The translations under genes and the position numbers were made by a program. Of a stretch of DNA of 58,102 nucleotides, positions 20,916 through 29,628 are shown in pieces. The notes under the pieces are model-generated. The model made no database searches. It was not told where the DNA came from and was given only the letters and a program-made list of their open reading frames with translations. The stretch is from Candidatus Omnitrophota bacterium (GTDB lineage Bacteria > Omnitrophota > Gorgyraeia > Zapsychrales > Zapsychraceae), in contig JAHJCZ010000184.1 of NCBI GenBank assembly GCA_018812705.1, positions 1 through 58,102 on the forward strand, written 5' to 3'. Numbering within the stretch: the first letter of the stretch is position 1; every line of letters begins with the position of its first letter.

Positions 20916-23900
20916 ATCAACAAATTTACTATCATCAGTATACTTTCACTGCTGTTTCCTGTCCAGATGCCTCTTCTGATCTCAACTAATTGTTTTTGAC
21001 TTTCATATCCAATATTACCTTGTGGCATTTCCGCACTTAATTTGGCATCTTCAGGCATTCCAAGCTTATTCTCTAATTGAGCAGGAGTTAGTCTAGTTAT
21101 TGAAGTAACCTTAAATATCTTGTTCAAACCTGAGAACTCTATAGCCTTCCTAGCACTTGCACCTTCGAAATCGATACCTATTGTAATATCAGGACTAAAT
21201 CTCTTTTCAGAAGATATAACAACAAATTTACGTGCTTGTGAATCTTGTTTAATGCGAACAACATAATCAATTACACCATTTGCTCTGATTGTTTCTGATA
21301 AAATAAATTTAAGATTATCAATTCTTTCTTTTGCTTCTTCAGCCGTCATTCCACCCATTTTTAATTCATTAGCAATATTTGCAAGCCCTAAATTAATTGC
21401 TTCTTCAACATGATCCGTTAGCACAGTTCCGTTATCTTGTGCCATTAAATATTGTCTTAATTCTGATGCAGTATCTATGGCCCTTGTATTTCTTGAAGAA
21501 TCTTTCAAAGTTATAATTATATATGGAGTAGCATTAACACCGCGAGTTGCAACATATGTCTCAACTGCATTATTATCAGGATCAACCTTTCCTTCTTTTG
21601 CTAATCTAAATTCAACATAGAAATACTTTCTGTTTTCATTAGAACTTTCTGTTGCCCTTGTTATTGTTGCTTTTACCACGTTTGATTTAGCATCAATGAT
21701 AAACCCTTTCAAGAATTCGCGGTCTTCTAAGCGGTTCAACATGATAGATAGATAGTCAACTTGACCAGCTAAGTATCTGATTACTTCCTTAGTGCTTTGT
21801 AGATTTTTTGCTGCCATAATAGCGTCTATTTGAGCCCATACATTACTATCTTTTTCTTCGTATGCTTTTAATACTCCTACAGGCACTAAACGTAATTTTC
21901 TAATTTGAGTCATCATACTTTCAATGCTATCCTGAGCTATAATTGAAGCTCTATCTTTTGCAAAATCTTTAACCAACATTGCATCAATAACATCAACTCT
22001 TGCCCTGTCAATACCTTCTTCTAGAGATACTTCAATAAACTCTGAATTTGTACGATGATGTTGCTCTACTCCTAGAACTGATCTTGCTTGTTCAAGTGTA
22101 GTAACTATCTTCTCAAGGCCTTGCTCTTCAGTAACAACTATCCTTCTACCCTTAGCTTTCAATGCAGCTATTATTCCACTGCCAACCATATCTAATTCAG
22201 GTCTTCTTACAGCGAAACCAACTGCATTGTCTTCAGTAAGCTCATTAATTATTTCGCCTTGAGCATCTACCAATTTATACTCACTGTTATAGTAGTAAAC
22301 AGGTCTTCTACTTAATTGTCTTTCTCCGTAGAATGCTTTACCTTCTATTCTTTTGCCATTTGTTAAAGTTTCAGGTGCTGCATATAATTCTATTTGCATA
22401 TAACCCTTAACTTCATTAATACCAACAGCTGATACTAATGCATGTGTTGCAAAATCTCTTCTTTCGATAATTCTGACTTCAACATTCCTGTCAGCTTCAG
22501 ATTCTGTCATGCCATCTCTAAATGCTATTTTACCAAGCTCTTGAGTCATCGCTTTAACCGCACCTCTTGAGCCATCTGCATTTAGATCATAAACTATACC
22601 CAAAAGAACTGGCTTTGCCATTGTTCCATGAACACCTACTGCAATATCCTCTAATACTTCCACTTCAGATTCATCTAATGACAATGTTTCAACATCTAAA
22701 GCCACTCTTTCTATAATCTGATAAACGCCATTTACCTTTTTGATCTTAAGAACTTCAGAAATATTCTCATATTCATCTGATGTAATATCACTAAGGGCTT
22801 TGTATGTTGGCACATCAAATCTCTTTGCTTTACCCTGATAGATAACTAAATATTTTGATGCAACATCAGCTTCAGAAGCAATATGTGAATCTGGAAGTTT
22901 TAAAGCTACTCGCTGCTTACCTGTTACATCAGTAAATGTTGTTACACCTGAAATTCCATCAGCTTTGATTGATAGAATAGGCATTGAATTTCTACCCTTG
23001 CTTGGATCTTTTGCCCAATCAAGATCTGATAATTCCAAGAACCTGTTAAATTCTTCAGTTGGATTTGTTAGTTCTTCAGATGTTACATATAATGTTCCAT
23101 TTGCAGTTGGTACTGCGTAGTATGGTGCTGTTAGGCTCTTGAAGATCGCCCATTTTGCTGCATCAGTTTTTCCTGCGAAGTCAACTACGTAGCTCTTTGG
23201 TTGTCCTGGATATACAATAACCGGTGTCTTTAATGGCTGGTATAGCTCTCCACTTTTAGCTGCATTTGGCTGATCTCTATATGAAAGAGTCTCAAGCTCA
23301 TCGCCTTCGGGAATTCCATTAAGATTTGCGTCTCTGAAGTAGATGTATTTTCCTGATCTTAGATCCTTTCTGTGTTCTAGCTCGATGTGTCCTGTTGGTG
23401 CCGATAATGCTTCTGGTGTTCTTGCAATGTACCCTCTTAACTGAGCTACTGTTAAGTATGTTGCCAATTTCTTATTAACAGTGTCTAATCTGTTGATCTT
23501 TGCTACTATCTTGTTAGCTGGTAATGCTGCTGATTGCTGAACAGCTGCTTGTCTTTGCTTTAACTCTTCTTGTATTTTCTTTTCATCTGCTTGTCTTCTG
23601 TTTAGTTCTTCTTGTATTTTCTTTTCTGCTTCTATTTTTCTCTTTAATGCTGCGATCTTTTCTTCAATTTCTTGCTTTGTTAAGTTGTTATTTGCGGCGA
23701 CTTCTATAGCCCATGCTGTCTTTAATACATCAGATGCTTTTCTGTTTCCGATTCCGTACCATTCTTCATTTGATATTCCGTCGCCTAAGATGCTTAATGC
23801 TGATCCCTTTGTATCATGTGCGTTTGGATTACCAGCCTTGAACAACTCATCTTGCCATGTCATGAATGTAACGCCCATGAACATATCTTTGTATGCTGGC

Positions 23901-26900
23901 TTTTTAGCTTCTGCATATATATTGTTCCAAAGAGTCGCAATTGCTTCAGCCTGCATATCCTGATCTTCTCTGTTTGTATTGTTATTAAATGCATCTGTTC
24001 CTGTTTCAGAGATATATAATTTAAGATCATCTCTGATATCATTAGCTGCTAATAATGCCTTGAACTCTCTTAATACAGCTTCTGGATGAGCATTTCTGTA
24101 AACATTAACACCCCAAACATCAACTGAAGGAACTTTCCTTAATACATCTGCTGTTGGAACTTCTCCATGTGCTGTTGCAACTTGGCGAGTTGTATCATTT
24201 GCTTGTGTCCATTTAGCCGCTACTTCAAGAGCTGTATACCATTTATTGATATCTCCACCGAACCACTCTGGGTGATAGTTATATTCATTACCGAATTCCC
24301 ACATTAATATTGCTTTATGTCCCTTGAATTTATTGATGTACGCTCTGTATGAACCGCTCTTGATATCGTATTTATTAGCAACGAATCTGTCATCGTTGTA
24401 AGGAATACCAACGATAACTTTCATTCCGTTTGCTTCTAATGCATCTAAGAATTTAACTGATGTAACAGGAACATATGTTCTGATAGTTGTGATCCCAACT
24501 GCTTTCATTGCAGGTATATGTTTGATAGCTGCATCCCAATCGAATCCAGCTTGTCTGTCTTGACCATTAGCAACAACTGAGAATGTAACGCCTCTAACCA
24601 GTGTGTATTTATTCAAGTCTTCGATATTTACTGTTGCTGCAGGTGCTGCTGCGAATGTTGTGTTTGCAAATAATCCCATAGCTGCCAATTCTTCAATTGA
24701 TCCGTTAGCTGCCAACAGAATGGGCTCGCCTGTTGTTCTGTCTCTTAATACTGCTCCAACTTCGTCACACTTTTCTTGTAATTTCTTCTTCAACTGCTGT
24801 TCTAATTCTCTAAGCTCTCTTTCAAAACCAGATTCTCTTTTTTCACTTTCTGATTTTTGTTTTTGAATATCTAAGTCTCTATTTTTGCTTTCTGTCTCTT
24901 TAACTTTAATTTCTTCTACAGCATTTCTAGTTTCATCTGCATTTTGATCAAATTCTGCTGCATCAAAATCATTTGATTTAAGTTTTGATGTTTCAGGCAT
25001 TCCAACAGGTTTTCTCCAACCTTCTTTTCCATTTTCATCTAATCCTAAGAATGCTCCCGTTTCGCCCTCTTTAGCTTCTACTGAAAGGATCGATGTGTTC
25101 TTATATTCTGTTCCTTGTTCCTTCGCGATCCAATAACCCATTCCATATGTTCCATCAATGATCATGTCTACTATTTCTGCTTCAGTTTTGAAGATACTTC
25201 CGCCAGCAACTGGAACTGAATATCTTGTCTTGATCAACTCTTCTGATTTAAGACCAAAAATTATTGTATCGTGTTCAGGAACAACTTCTGTTCCATTCAA
25301 CATACCCTCTGTGAATTCTGTAAATGCTTGACCTTTTCTTACGATGTAACCATAGCTTGCAAGCCATTTGTCTGTCTTGGTCATCTGAGGATTACTTAGC
25401 TTTACAATAATAGGATAAGCACTTGGTATACCTGCTTTTCTGGAATCTGATCGAGTGATGATCATGGCATCACCTGTTAGGCCAAGATCTATAGAACGCA
25501 TATCACCTTTGTATTCTCTATAGAAGAAGTATCCGAGAGTTTTGGTATATCCAATTCCTGCATCTTGCCTTTGTTTTGCTGTTAAATATTTAACTGGAAT
25601 AGCATATGAAAGTTGAATTTCAGTTATTCCTCTCTGAACTCTTCCATCAAGGAATATTGCTGCTGCAGCATCTTCATCTTCTGGTTTTGTTTCCGGCTCA
25701 GCTCCCAATATCTTTGTAGTCGATGCATATGCTTTTGGTCCTGGAACAACAATTCCATTTGTTCCAAATTCAACATATACTTTTTCTTCAGGTGTTCCAA
25801 ATGTTGAAAATGCTTCATAATCACCTGTAACATCCATCTCATACGTTCCTCTGATCGCTTCAGATCTAAGACCGCGAGGGAATATCTGATTATCTAAGGC
25901 TGTATAATCAACATCTACAGATTTAGATCTGTATCCTATGTTTGCCATTTCTCTAACTACATCAAATGACTTAAGGTTCTCTAATCCGTATATTCCATTT
26001 TCTTCCGCCTTCTTGATCAATTCCTTAACAGTCTTAATATCATCAAATAATGTGATATTATTCGCTCTAATATCTTCGATCGCTCTCTTTATAGTTTCGA
26101 TATCGCTAGCACCAATTCCAGCCTCACTTAATGCAAACTCTATTGCCCACATCTCTGCAGATTTTAAAGTTGTAAGAGCTGCGATATTATCTTTTCCATC
26201 ACCGAAACCTGCAAATCTGAAAATATCTACAACTAAACCACCAGACATGCGGCTCTCTGTATTTGCGCCAAGCTGTGCTAGAACACCATTACCAAGATCT
26301 TTAGAAGCTGTGATATTGAATACATGGTTTTTCTGGCTATCAAGTTGGTAACCAACATTTATTCTAGTTGTCTCTGTGCTATGAATATCTGCACTAACTC
26401 CATATGTCTGCGTTCCTTCAATATCCATCCAGCGAACATTAACATTCTTATATCCTAATGTTAAGCCTGTTCTATCTGCTCCGATTGCTCTCTCAGCTGA
26501 AAAACGTATTTGTTGAACAAGCTCTTTATATTTCTTTTCGCTAGCACTATTCTCAATTTCCTTCAATCTCTTTTGATCCGTAACGCCTCTCTCTTCAGCG
26601 CGAGCTCTTGCAAGTCTTCCTGCTTTTGCTGCCTCTTCTTTAGCTGTGCTTTCATTTAGAACAATATTTCCTTTTGCTCCAAGAGTAACAAAGTATGCTT
26701 CTTGTCTTGGGAATAATCCGGCATATTCGCCTTCTTCTACTCTATTACCTGCCATTGTTACTGAGAAGTTTTCGTTGATACGATGATCAAGGGTGATCTT
26801 TTGGTAGTTATATGTATCTGCAGCTTTTAACTGAACATCTCTGTCTGCAACAGTATCTCCTGTCAACGGATCAGAAATGTTAAGATGTGTGATCTCTTTG

Positions 26901-29587
26901 CTTTGTCCGTAAGCAAATCCGCCTTCTAAGATAAGTGTGTTCTTTTCATCAATTGAATATTCCAATACGCCTTCAACTGCTGCTGTAATATTATCTGTGC
27001 TTCCGTTTACTCTAGCAACACCAACTATACCCGCAAAGATCTTTCCGTTTCTATAAGCTATCTTATCCATGATAAGAACAACATTTTCTCTCTTTGTCTC
27101 GCCTATTGGATCAGCATCTGGATTAAGTGCTGATCTAGCATCCATCTCAAATCTTGTTCCTTCACCATACATAATGCCAAACTTGTGAAGTAGTTTTTCA
27201 TTTTCTTCAGGAGTCAAGCTAACATTAAGAAGAATATATCTATGTGCAGCAGCGCCTTCAGATCTTGCCTGAATAGTTCCGTAATATGCATCCATATTTG
27301 ATAGGATGTTTGCAACTGTATATTGTTGTGCAGTATTTGTTGGTACTCCATCTACTCCCTTAATAGCAGTATAATCAGCTGAAGAGATCTCGACCAATTC
27401 ATGGCCATTGACCTTAACGATCTTCGCAACTTCCTTGCCATAAAGATAAACAGTGTTTCCGATCCTTGCAACTGCCGGCGGTGCCCTTACTAATCTAGAT
27501 GTAAATGTCTCAATCGAATTCCTTGTCTGTCTGTTGAATTTAACAGCTCCAACTTTTTCATCCATCTTCTTAATCAAGTTATCACGTATCGCCATCAGTT
27601 GTCTGTTTCTTTCCTGTGTCGTGGTAACTTGTGACTGTAATGCTTCTGCTAATGCACGTTCATGCTCTTGAGCTTGTTTCTTAGCCTCATTTGTAAATTC
27701 TCTGACAATAAGTTCTTCTTTGCCTGCATCTATTTGAGACTTCATAGAAGCAAGTAACCCTTCAAGAGGATTTTTTCCAAATCCATGTCTTTGGACCATA
27801 TCGTTCAGAGATGCTCTAGCTTGTTTATCTTCAAAATTAATTATAGCTGTGATCTCTGCCCCTGCTTCTGGAGTAAAATATGTTCCATCATTAATGTTTG
27901 CATTGATCTGATCAACAATGCCTTCTCTTAAGTTGCTTAATGCATTTTCTGCATCAAGTAATGCTTTCTTTCTTGCAATAATGTCTTCTATTGATTCATG
28001 TGATGTTCCGTTTGCTATAGCTCTATCTGCAAGTGCATCAGCTGTTCTTAAGTCATTAAGAGTTCTTTCTTGAGGTAATGTTGCTTGGAACTGAGCTATT
28101 AGAGCAACTGTCTCGCTTGTTAATATTCTGTCAGGATGATTTGTTTGGCGATCAATTACACGTCCTAGATAAGCATCTGCTTGATCAATTCTAGCTGCTT
28201 CAGTTTCTACATATTCAAGTGTCTCTGCAACTGTATAAACTTTTTTAGGATCTTGGCCTGGAAGTCTTGTTTCAGGAAGTATTGGTAAGTTTGAATAATC
28301 AGGCACCTGAACTGTCTGTGAAGCTCTAAGCTGAGCAATTGTATTTTGATATGTTGTTATCCAGACTTGTTGTGCGACGATATTTCTATTTATTATTTCT
28401 TTAACTGTTTGATTGCTAATAGGTCCGCCAATCTCGTCACCATATCTATCATTAACTGTATATACCCATAACTGATCCTTAACTATTTGAAGATCTCTTC
28501 TGAAATTAGCCAGCTTTTGCTTCTCTACAGTGATCATCTCATTTGTAAAAGCAAGCCACTGATCATTACCCTGTGCTAACGATCTCTGTCCTTCCCATTT
28601 TACGATACTTTGCTGTGTCTTAGATATTTCTTCAGAAAGATACGTAACTGATTCTCTAAGCTTTGACTCTTCCATAAGAAGCTCTTCGTATCTCCCGTTA
28701 ACTCCGTGTGTAGCAAGCTTAGCTCTTTGTGCTGCGATATTTGCTTGTGCTTCCGCAATTTTTCCTTCTAAATATTTAATTGCATTATCAATTGTTTGAA
28801 CATTGTTATTTTCATCAAGGCCAGCAAGGTCCTGTTGATATACTACAGATGCAGGATTTGTTGCAGGGTTGCTTAATGCATTTAGGTCTGCAATAGCTTG
28901 GGCAATTTCAGCTTGTCTAGCTCTTAATGCCTCTGCTGTATCAACTCCGAATAATGATCCGGTTGCCCTTCTCTTATAATCTGCAAATACTTTAGCTAAT
29001 TCCTCTGCAGGATTTGAACTGTTTTTGATGCTGTCTCTTAGTGCTTCAAATTTAGCCTGATCTCCGCCGGCTATAAGATGTAGATATCTTAATACTGCGT
29101 TAGTTGCTCTTAGCTTATGTTCTTCTTCTACTAATTGCTGAAGCATACTGTTAATTGCTTGCGCCTCTGCATAAGCATTCTCTACTTTTCTTTTTCTTAA
29201 TTCTTCGATTTTTTCATAAGCTAATGTTAATTGGTATTCTGCGGCTTCTAATGCTTTTTCACTTGCGCTAATAGAAGCATCAAGATCATTAATGATTGCG
29301 ATCGATGCAGCTAAACTTCCATCATTATCAACTATTCCAGCTATCTTATATAATTCTGTCAATCCTTCAACTGTGATATCCTTATCCTGTAATCCTAAAA
29401 CATATTTTACTACAGGGCTTCGTCCGCTCTTTGGAGCATGAAGTATAAGTTCTCTTCCGATAGGATTTGTATCTGCATGTATCAATCTGGAAGTCCTGCT
29501 TGATACAACCGCACCATATGCAGTCTCATCATCTTTGATCCTCTGATAAATACTTGGAGCATTAATACCATAATCTAAAACACCCAT
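20894..29587 (-). CDS. Giant protein segment 4 (2,897 aa): coiled coil, strand-rich block, GH-A glycosidase
   Basis: The nominal ATG is at 29587, but the same frame is coding further upstream, so this start is probably artificial. Residues ~100-720 are rich in Gln, Glu, Ala and Lys with long predicted coiled coils. Residues ~780-1110 are strand-rich with alternating polar and hydrophobic residues, resembling outer-membrane barrel sequence. Further strand-rich sequence runs to ~1550. A second coiled coil (~1560-1610) precedes a TIM-barrel glycosidase (~1660-1960), a third short coiled coil (~1965-2020), an EF-hand-like loop DANLNGIPEGDE (~23.3 kb), and about 800 residues of unrecognised strand and helix repeats. 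No membrane helix is obvious. The frame runs into hydrophobic nonsense (ILMIVNLLIWVLSDI) just before its TAG, which suggests that the genuine frame is left shortly before. Probably an extracytoplasmic section. Confidence 0.85.
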   Translation of the reverse strand: MGVLDYGINAPSIYQRIKDDETAYGAVVSSRTSRLIHADTNPIGRELILHAPKSGRSPVVKYVLGLQDKDITVEGLTELYKIAGIVDNDGSLAASIAIINDLDASISASEKALEAAEYQLTLAYEKIEELRKRKVENAYAEAQAINSMLQQLVEEEHKLRATNAVLRYLHLIAGGDQAKFEALRDSIKNSSNPAEELAKVFADYKRRATGSLFGVDTAEALRARQAEIAQAIADLNALSNPATNPASVVYQQDLAGLDENNNVQTIDNAIKYLEGKIAEAQANIAAQRAKLATHGVNGRYEELLMEESKLRESVTYLSEEISKTQQSIVKWEGQRSLAQGNDQWLAFTNEMITVEKQKLANFRRDLQIVKDQLWVYTVNDRYGDEIGGPISNQTVKEIINRNIVAQQVWITTYQNTIAQLRASQTVQVPDYSNLPILPETRLPGQDPKKVYTVAETLEYVETEAARIDQADAYLGRVIDRQTNHPDRILTSETVALIAQFQATLPQERTLNDLRTADALADRAIANGTSHESIEDIIARKKALLDAENALSNLREGIVDQINANINDGTYFTPEAGAEITAIINFEDKQARASLNDMVQRHGFGKNPLEGLLASMKSQIDAGKEELIVREFTNEAKKQAQEHERALAEALQSQVTTTQERNRQLMAIRDNLIKKMDEKVGAVKFNRQTRNSIETFTSRLVRAPPAVARIGNTVYLYGKEVAKIVKVNGHELVEISSADYTAIKGVDGVPTNTAQQYTVANILSNMDAYYGTIQARSEGAAAHRYILLNVSLTPEENEKLLHKFGIMYGEGTRFEMDARSALNPDADPIGETKRENVVLIMDKIAYRNGKIFAGIVGVARVNGSTDNITAAVEGVLEYSIDEKNTLILEGGFAYGQSKEITHLNISDPLTGDTVADRDVQLKAADTYNYQKITLDHRINENFSVTMAGNRVEEGEYAGLFPRQEAYFVTLGAKGNIVLNESTAKEEAAKAGRLARARAEERGVTDQKRLKEIENSASEKKYKELVQQIRFSAERAIGADRTGLTLGYKNVNVRWMDIEGTQTYGVSADIHSTETTRINVGYQLDSQKNHVFNITASKDLGNGVLAQLGANTESRMSGGLVVDIFRFAGFGDGKDNIAALTTLKSAEMWAIEFALSEAGIGASDIETIKRAIEDIRANNITLFDDIKTVKELIKKAEENGIYGLENLKSFDVVREMANIGYRSKSVDVDYTALDNQIFPRGLRSEAIRGTYEMDVTGDYEAFSTFGTPEEKVYVEFGTNGIVVPGPKAYASTTKILGAEPETKPEDEDAAAAIFLDGRVQRGITEIQLSYAIPVKYLTAKQRQDAGIGYTKTLGYFFYREYKGDMRSIDLGLTGDAMIITRSDSRKAGIPSAYPIIVKLSNPQMTKTDKWLASYGYIVRKGQAFTEFTEGMLNGTEVVPEHDTIIFGLKSEELIKTRYSVPVAGGSIFKTEAEIVDMIIDGTYGMGYWIAKEQGTEYKNTSILSVEAKEGETGAFLGLDENGKEGWRKPVGMPETSKLKSNDFDAAEFDQNADETRNAVEEIKVKETESKNRDLDIQKQKSESEKRESGFERELRELEQQLKKKLQEKCDEVGAVLRDRTTGEPILLAANGSIEELAAMGLFANTTFAAAPAATVNIEDLNKYTLVRGVTFSVVANGQDRQAGFDWDAAIKHIPAMKAVGITTIRTYVPVTSVKFLDALEANGMKVIVGIPYNDDRFVANKYDIKSGSYRAYINKFKGHKAILMWEFGNEYNYHPEWFGGDINKWYTALEVAAKWTQANDTTRQVATAHGEVPTADVLRKVPSVDVWGVNVYRNAHPEAVLREFKALLAANDIRDDLKLYISETGTDAFNNNTNREDQDMQAEAIATLWNNIYAEAKKPAYKDMFMGVTFMTWQDELFKAGNPNAHDTKGSALSILGDGISNEEWYGIGNRKASDVLKTAWAIEVAANNNLTKQEIEEKIAALKRKIEAEKKIQEELNRRQADEKKIQEELKQRQAAVQQSAALPANKIVAKINRLDTVNKKLATYLTVAQLRGYIARTPEALSAPTGHIELEHRKDLRSGKYIYFRDANLNGIPEGDELETLSYRDQPNAAKSGELYQPLKTPVIVYPGQPKSYVVDFAGKTDAAKWAIFKSLTAPYYAVPTANGTLYVTSEELTNPTEEFNRFLELSDLDWAKDPSKGRNSMPILSIKADGISGVTTFTDVTGKQRVALKLPDSHIASEADVASKYLVIYQGKAKRFDVPTYKALSDITSDEYENISEVLKIKKVNGVYQIIERVALDVETLSLDESEVEVLEDIAVGVHGTMAKPVLLGIVYDLNADGSRGAVKAMTQELGKIAFRDGMTESEADRNVEVRIIERRDFATHALVSAVGINEVKGYMQIELYAAPETLTNGKRIEGKAFYGERQLSRRPVYYYNSEYKLVDAQGEIINELTEDNAVGFAVRRPELDMVGSGIIAALKAKGRRIVVTEEQGLEKIVTTLEQARSVLGVEQHHRTNSEFIEVSLEEGIDRARVDVIDAMLVKDFAKDRASIIAQDSIESMMTQIRKLRLVPVGVLKAYEEKDSNVWAQIDAIMAAKNLQSTKEVIRYLAGQVDYLSIMLNRLEDREFLKGFIIDAKSNVVKATITRATESSNENRKYFYVEFRLAKEGKVDPDNNAVETYVATRGVNATPYIIITLKDSSRNTRAIDTASELRQYLMAQDNGTVLTDHVEEAINLGLANIANELKMGGMTAEEAKERIDNLKFILSETIRANGVIDYVVRIKQDSQARKFVVISSEKRFSPDITIGIDFEGASARKAIEFSGLNKIFKVTSITRLTPAQLENKLGMPEDAKLSAEMPQGNIGYESQKQLVEIRRGIWTGNSSESILMIVNLLIWVLSDI
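20897..20945 (-). other. -1 frame junction between segments 4 and 5
   Basis: Segment 4 ends at TAG 20894-20896. The -1 frame is open from TGA 20946-20948 and reads KYTDDSKFVDMGVVRYLGYN, clearly protein-like before its nominal ATG at 20915, and no ribosome site precedes it. The segment 4 frame in the same stretch is hydrophobic nonsense. A heptamer of the -1 slippery type, A-AAT-TTG in the segment 4 frame, lies at 20921-20927, but the protein seems to switch frame upstream of it. Confidence 0.7.
23700..24640 (-). other. Clan GH-A glycoside hydrolase (TIM barrel)
   Basis: Residues ~1660-1960 of segment 4 start with TLVRGVTFSVVANG and then VGITTIRTYVPVTS, the typical first two strands of GH2/GH5/GH17/GH72-type barrels. 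Next come GMKVIVGIPYNDD and ILMWEFGNEYNYHPEW, where the Glu of the N-E pair is the acid/base, then VDVWGVNVYRNAHPE and KLYISETGTDAF, where Glu is the nucleophile, and VTFMTWQDE. Both catalytic acids of the retaining mechanism are present at strands 4 and 7, so it is probably active. Substrate family is not resolved; beta-glucan is plausible given the GT84-like region downstream. Confidence 0.75.
26340..27240 (-). other. Beta-strand-rich block resembling an outer-membrane barrel
   Basis: Residues ~780-1110 of segment 4 show repeated amphipathic strands with aromatic ends: EYSIDEKNTLILEGGFAYG, YNYQKITLDHRINENFSVTM, AYFVTLGAKGNIVL, LTLGYKNVNVRWMDI, TYGVSADIHSTETTRINVGY and KNHVFNITASKDLGNGVLAQ. 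Turn-rich polar loops separate them. This is the texture of OMP or autotransporter barrels, though no family signature is recognised and the strand number is uncertain. If so, the giant protein would touch the outer membrane. Confidence 0.45.
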
Positions 29588-29628
29588 CTCAGGATTATTA
29601 GGATCTGTGTTATCTAAGCCAAGGCCTG

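Noticed and set aside
20921..20927. Programmed -1 frameshifting as the common cause of all three frame breaks
   Set aside because: Only one break has a fitting heptamer, and there the protein seems to switch upstream of it; the other two have none. Lost bases are the simpler explanation, although the common direction is noted.
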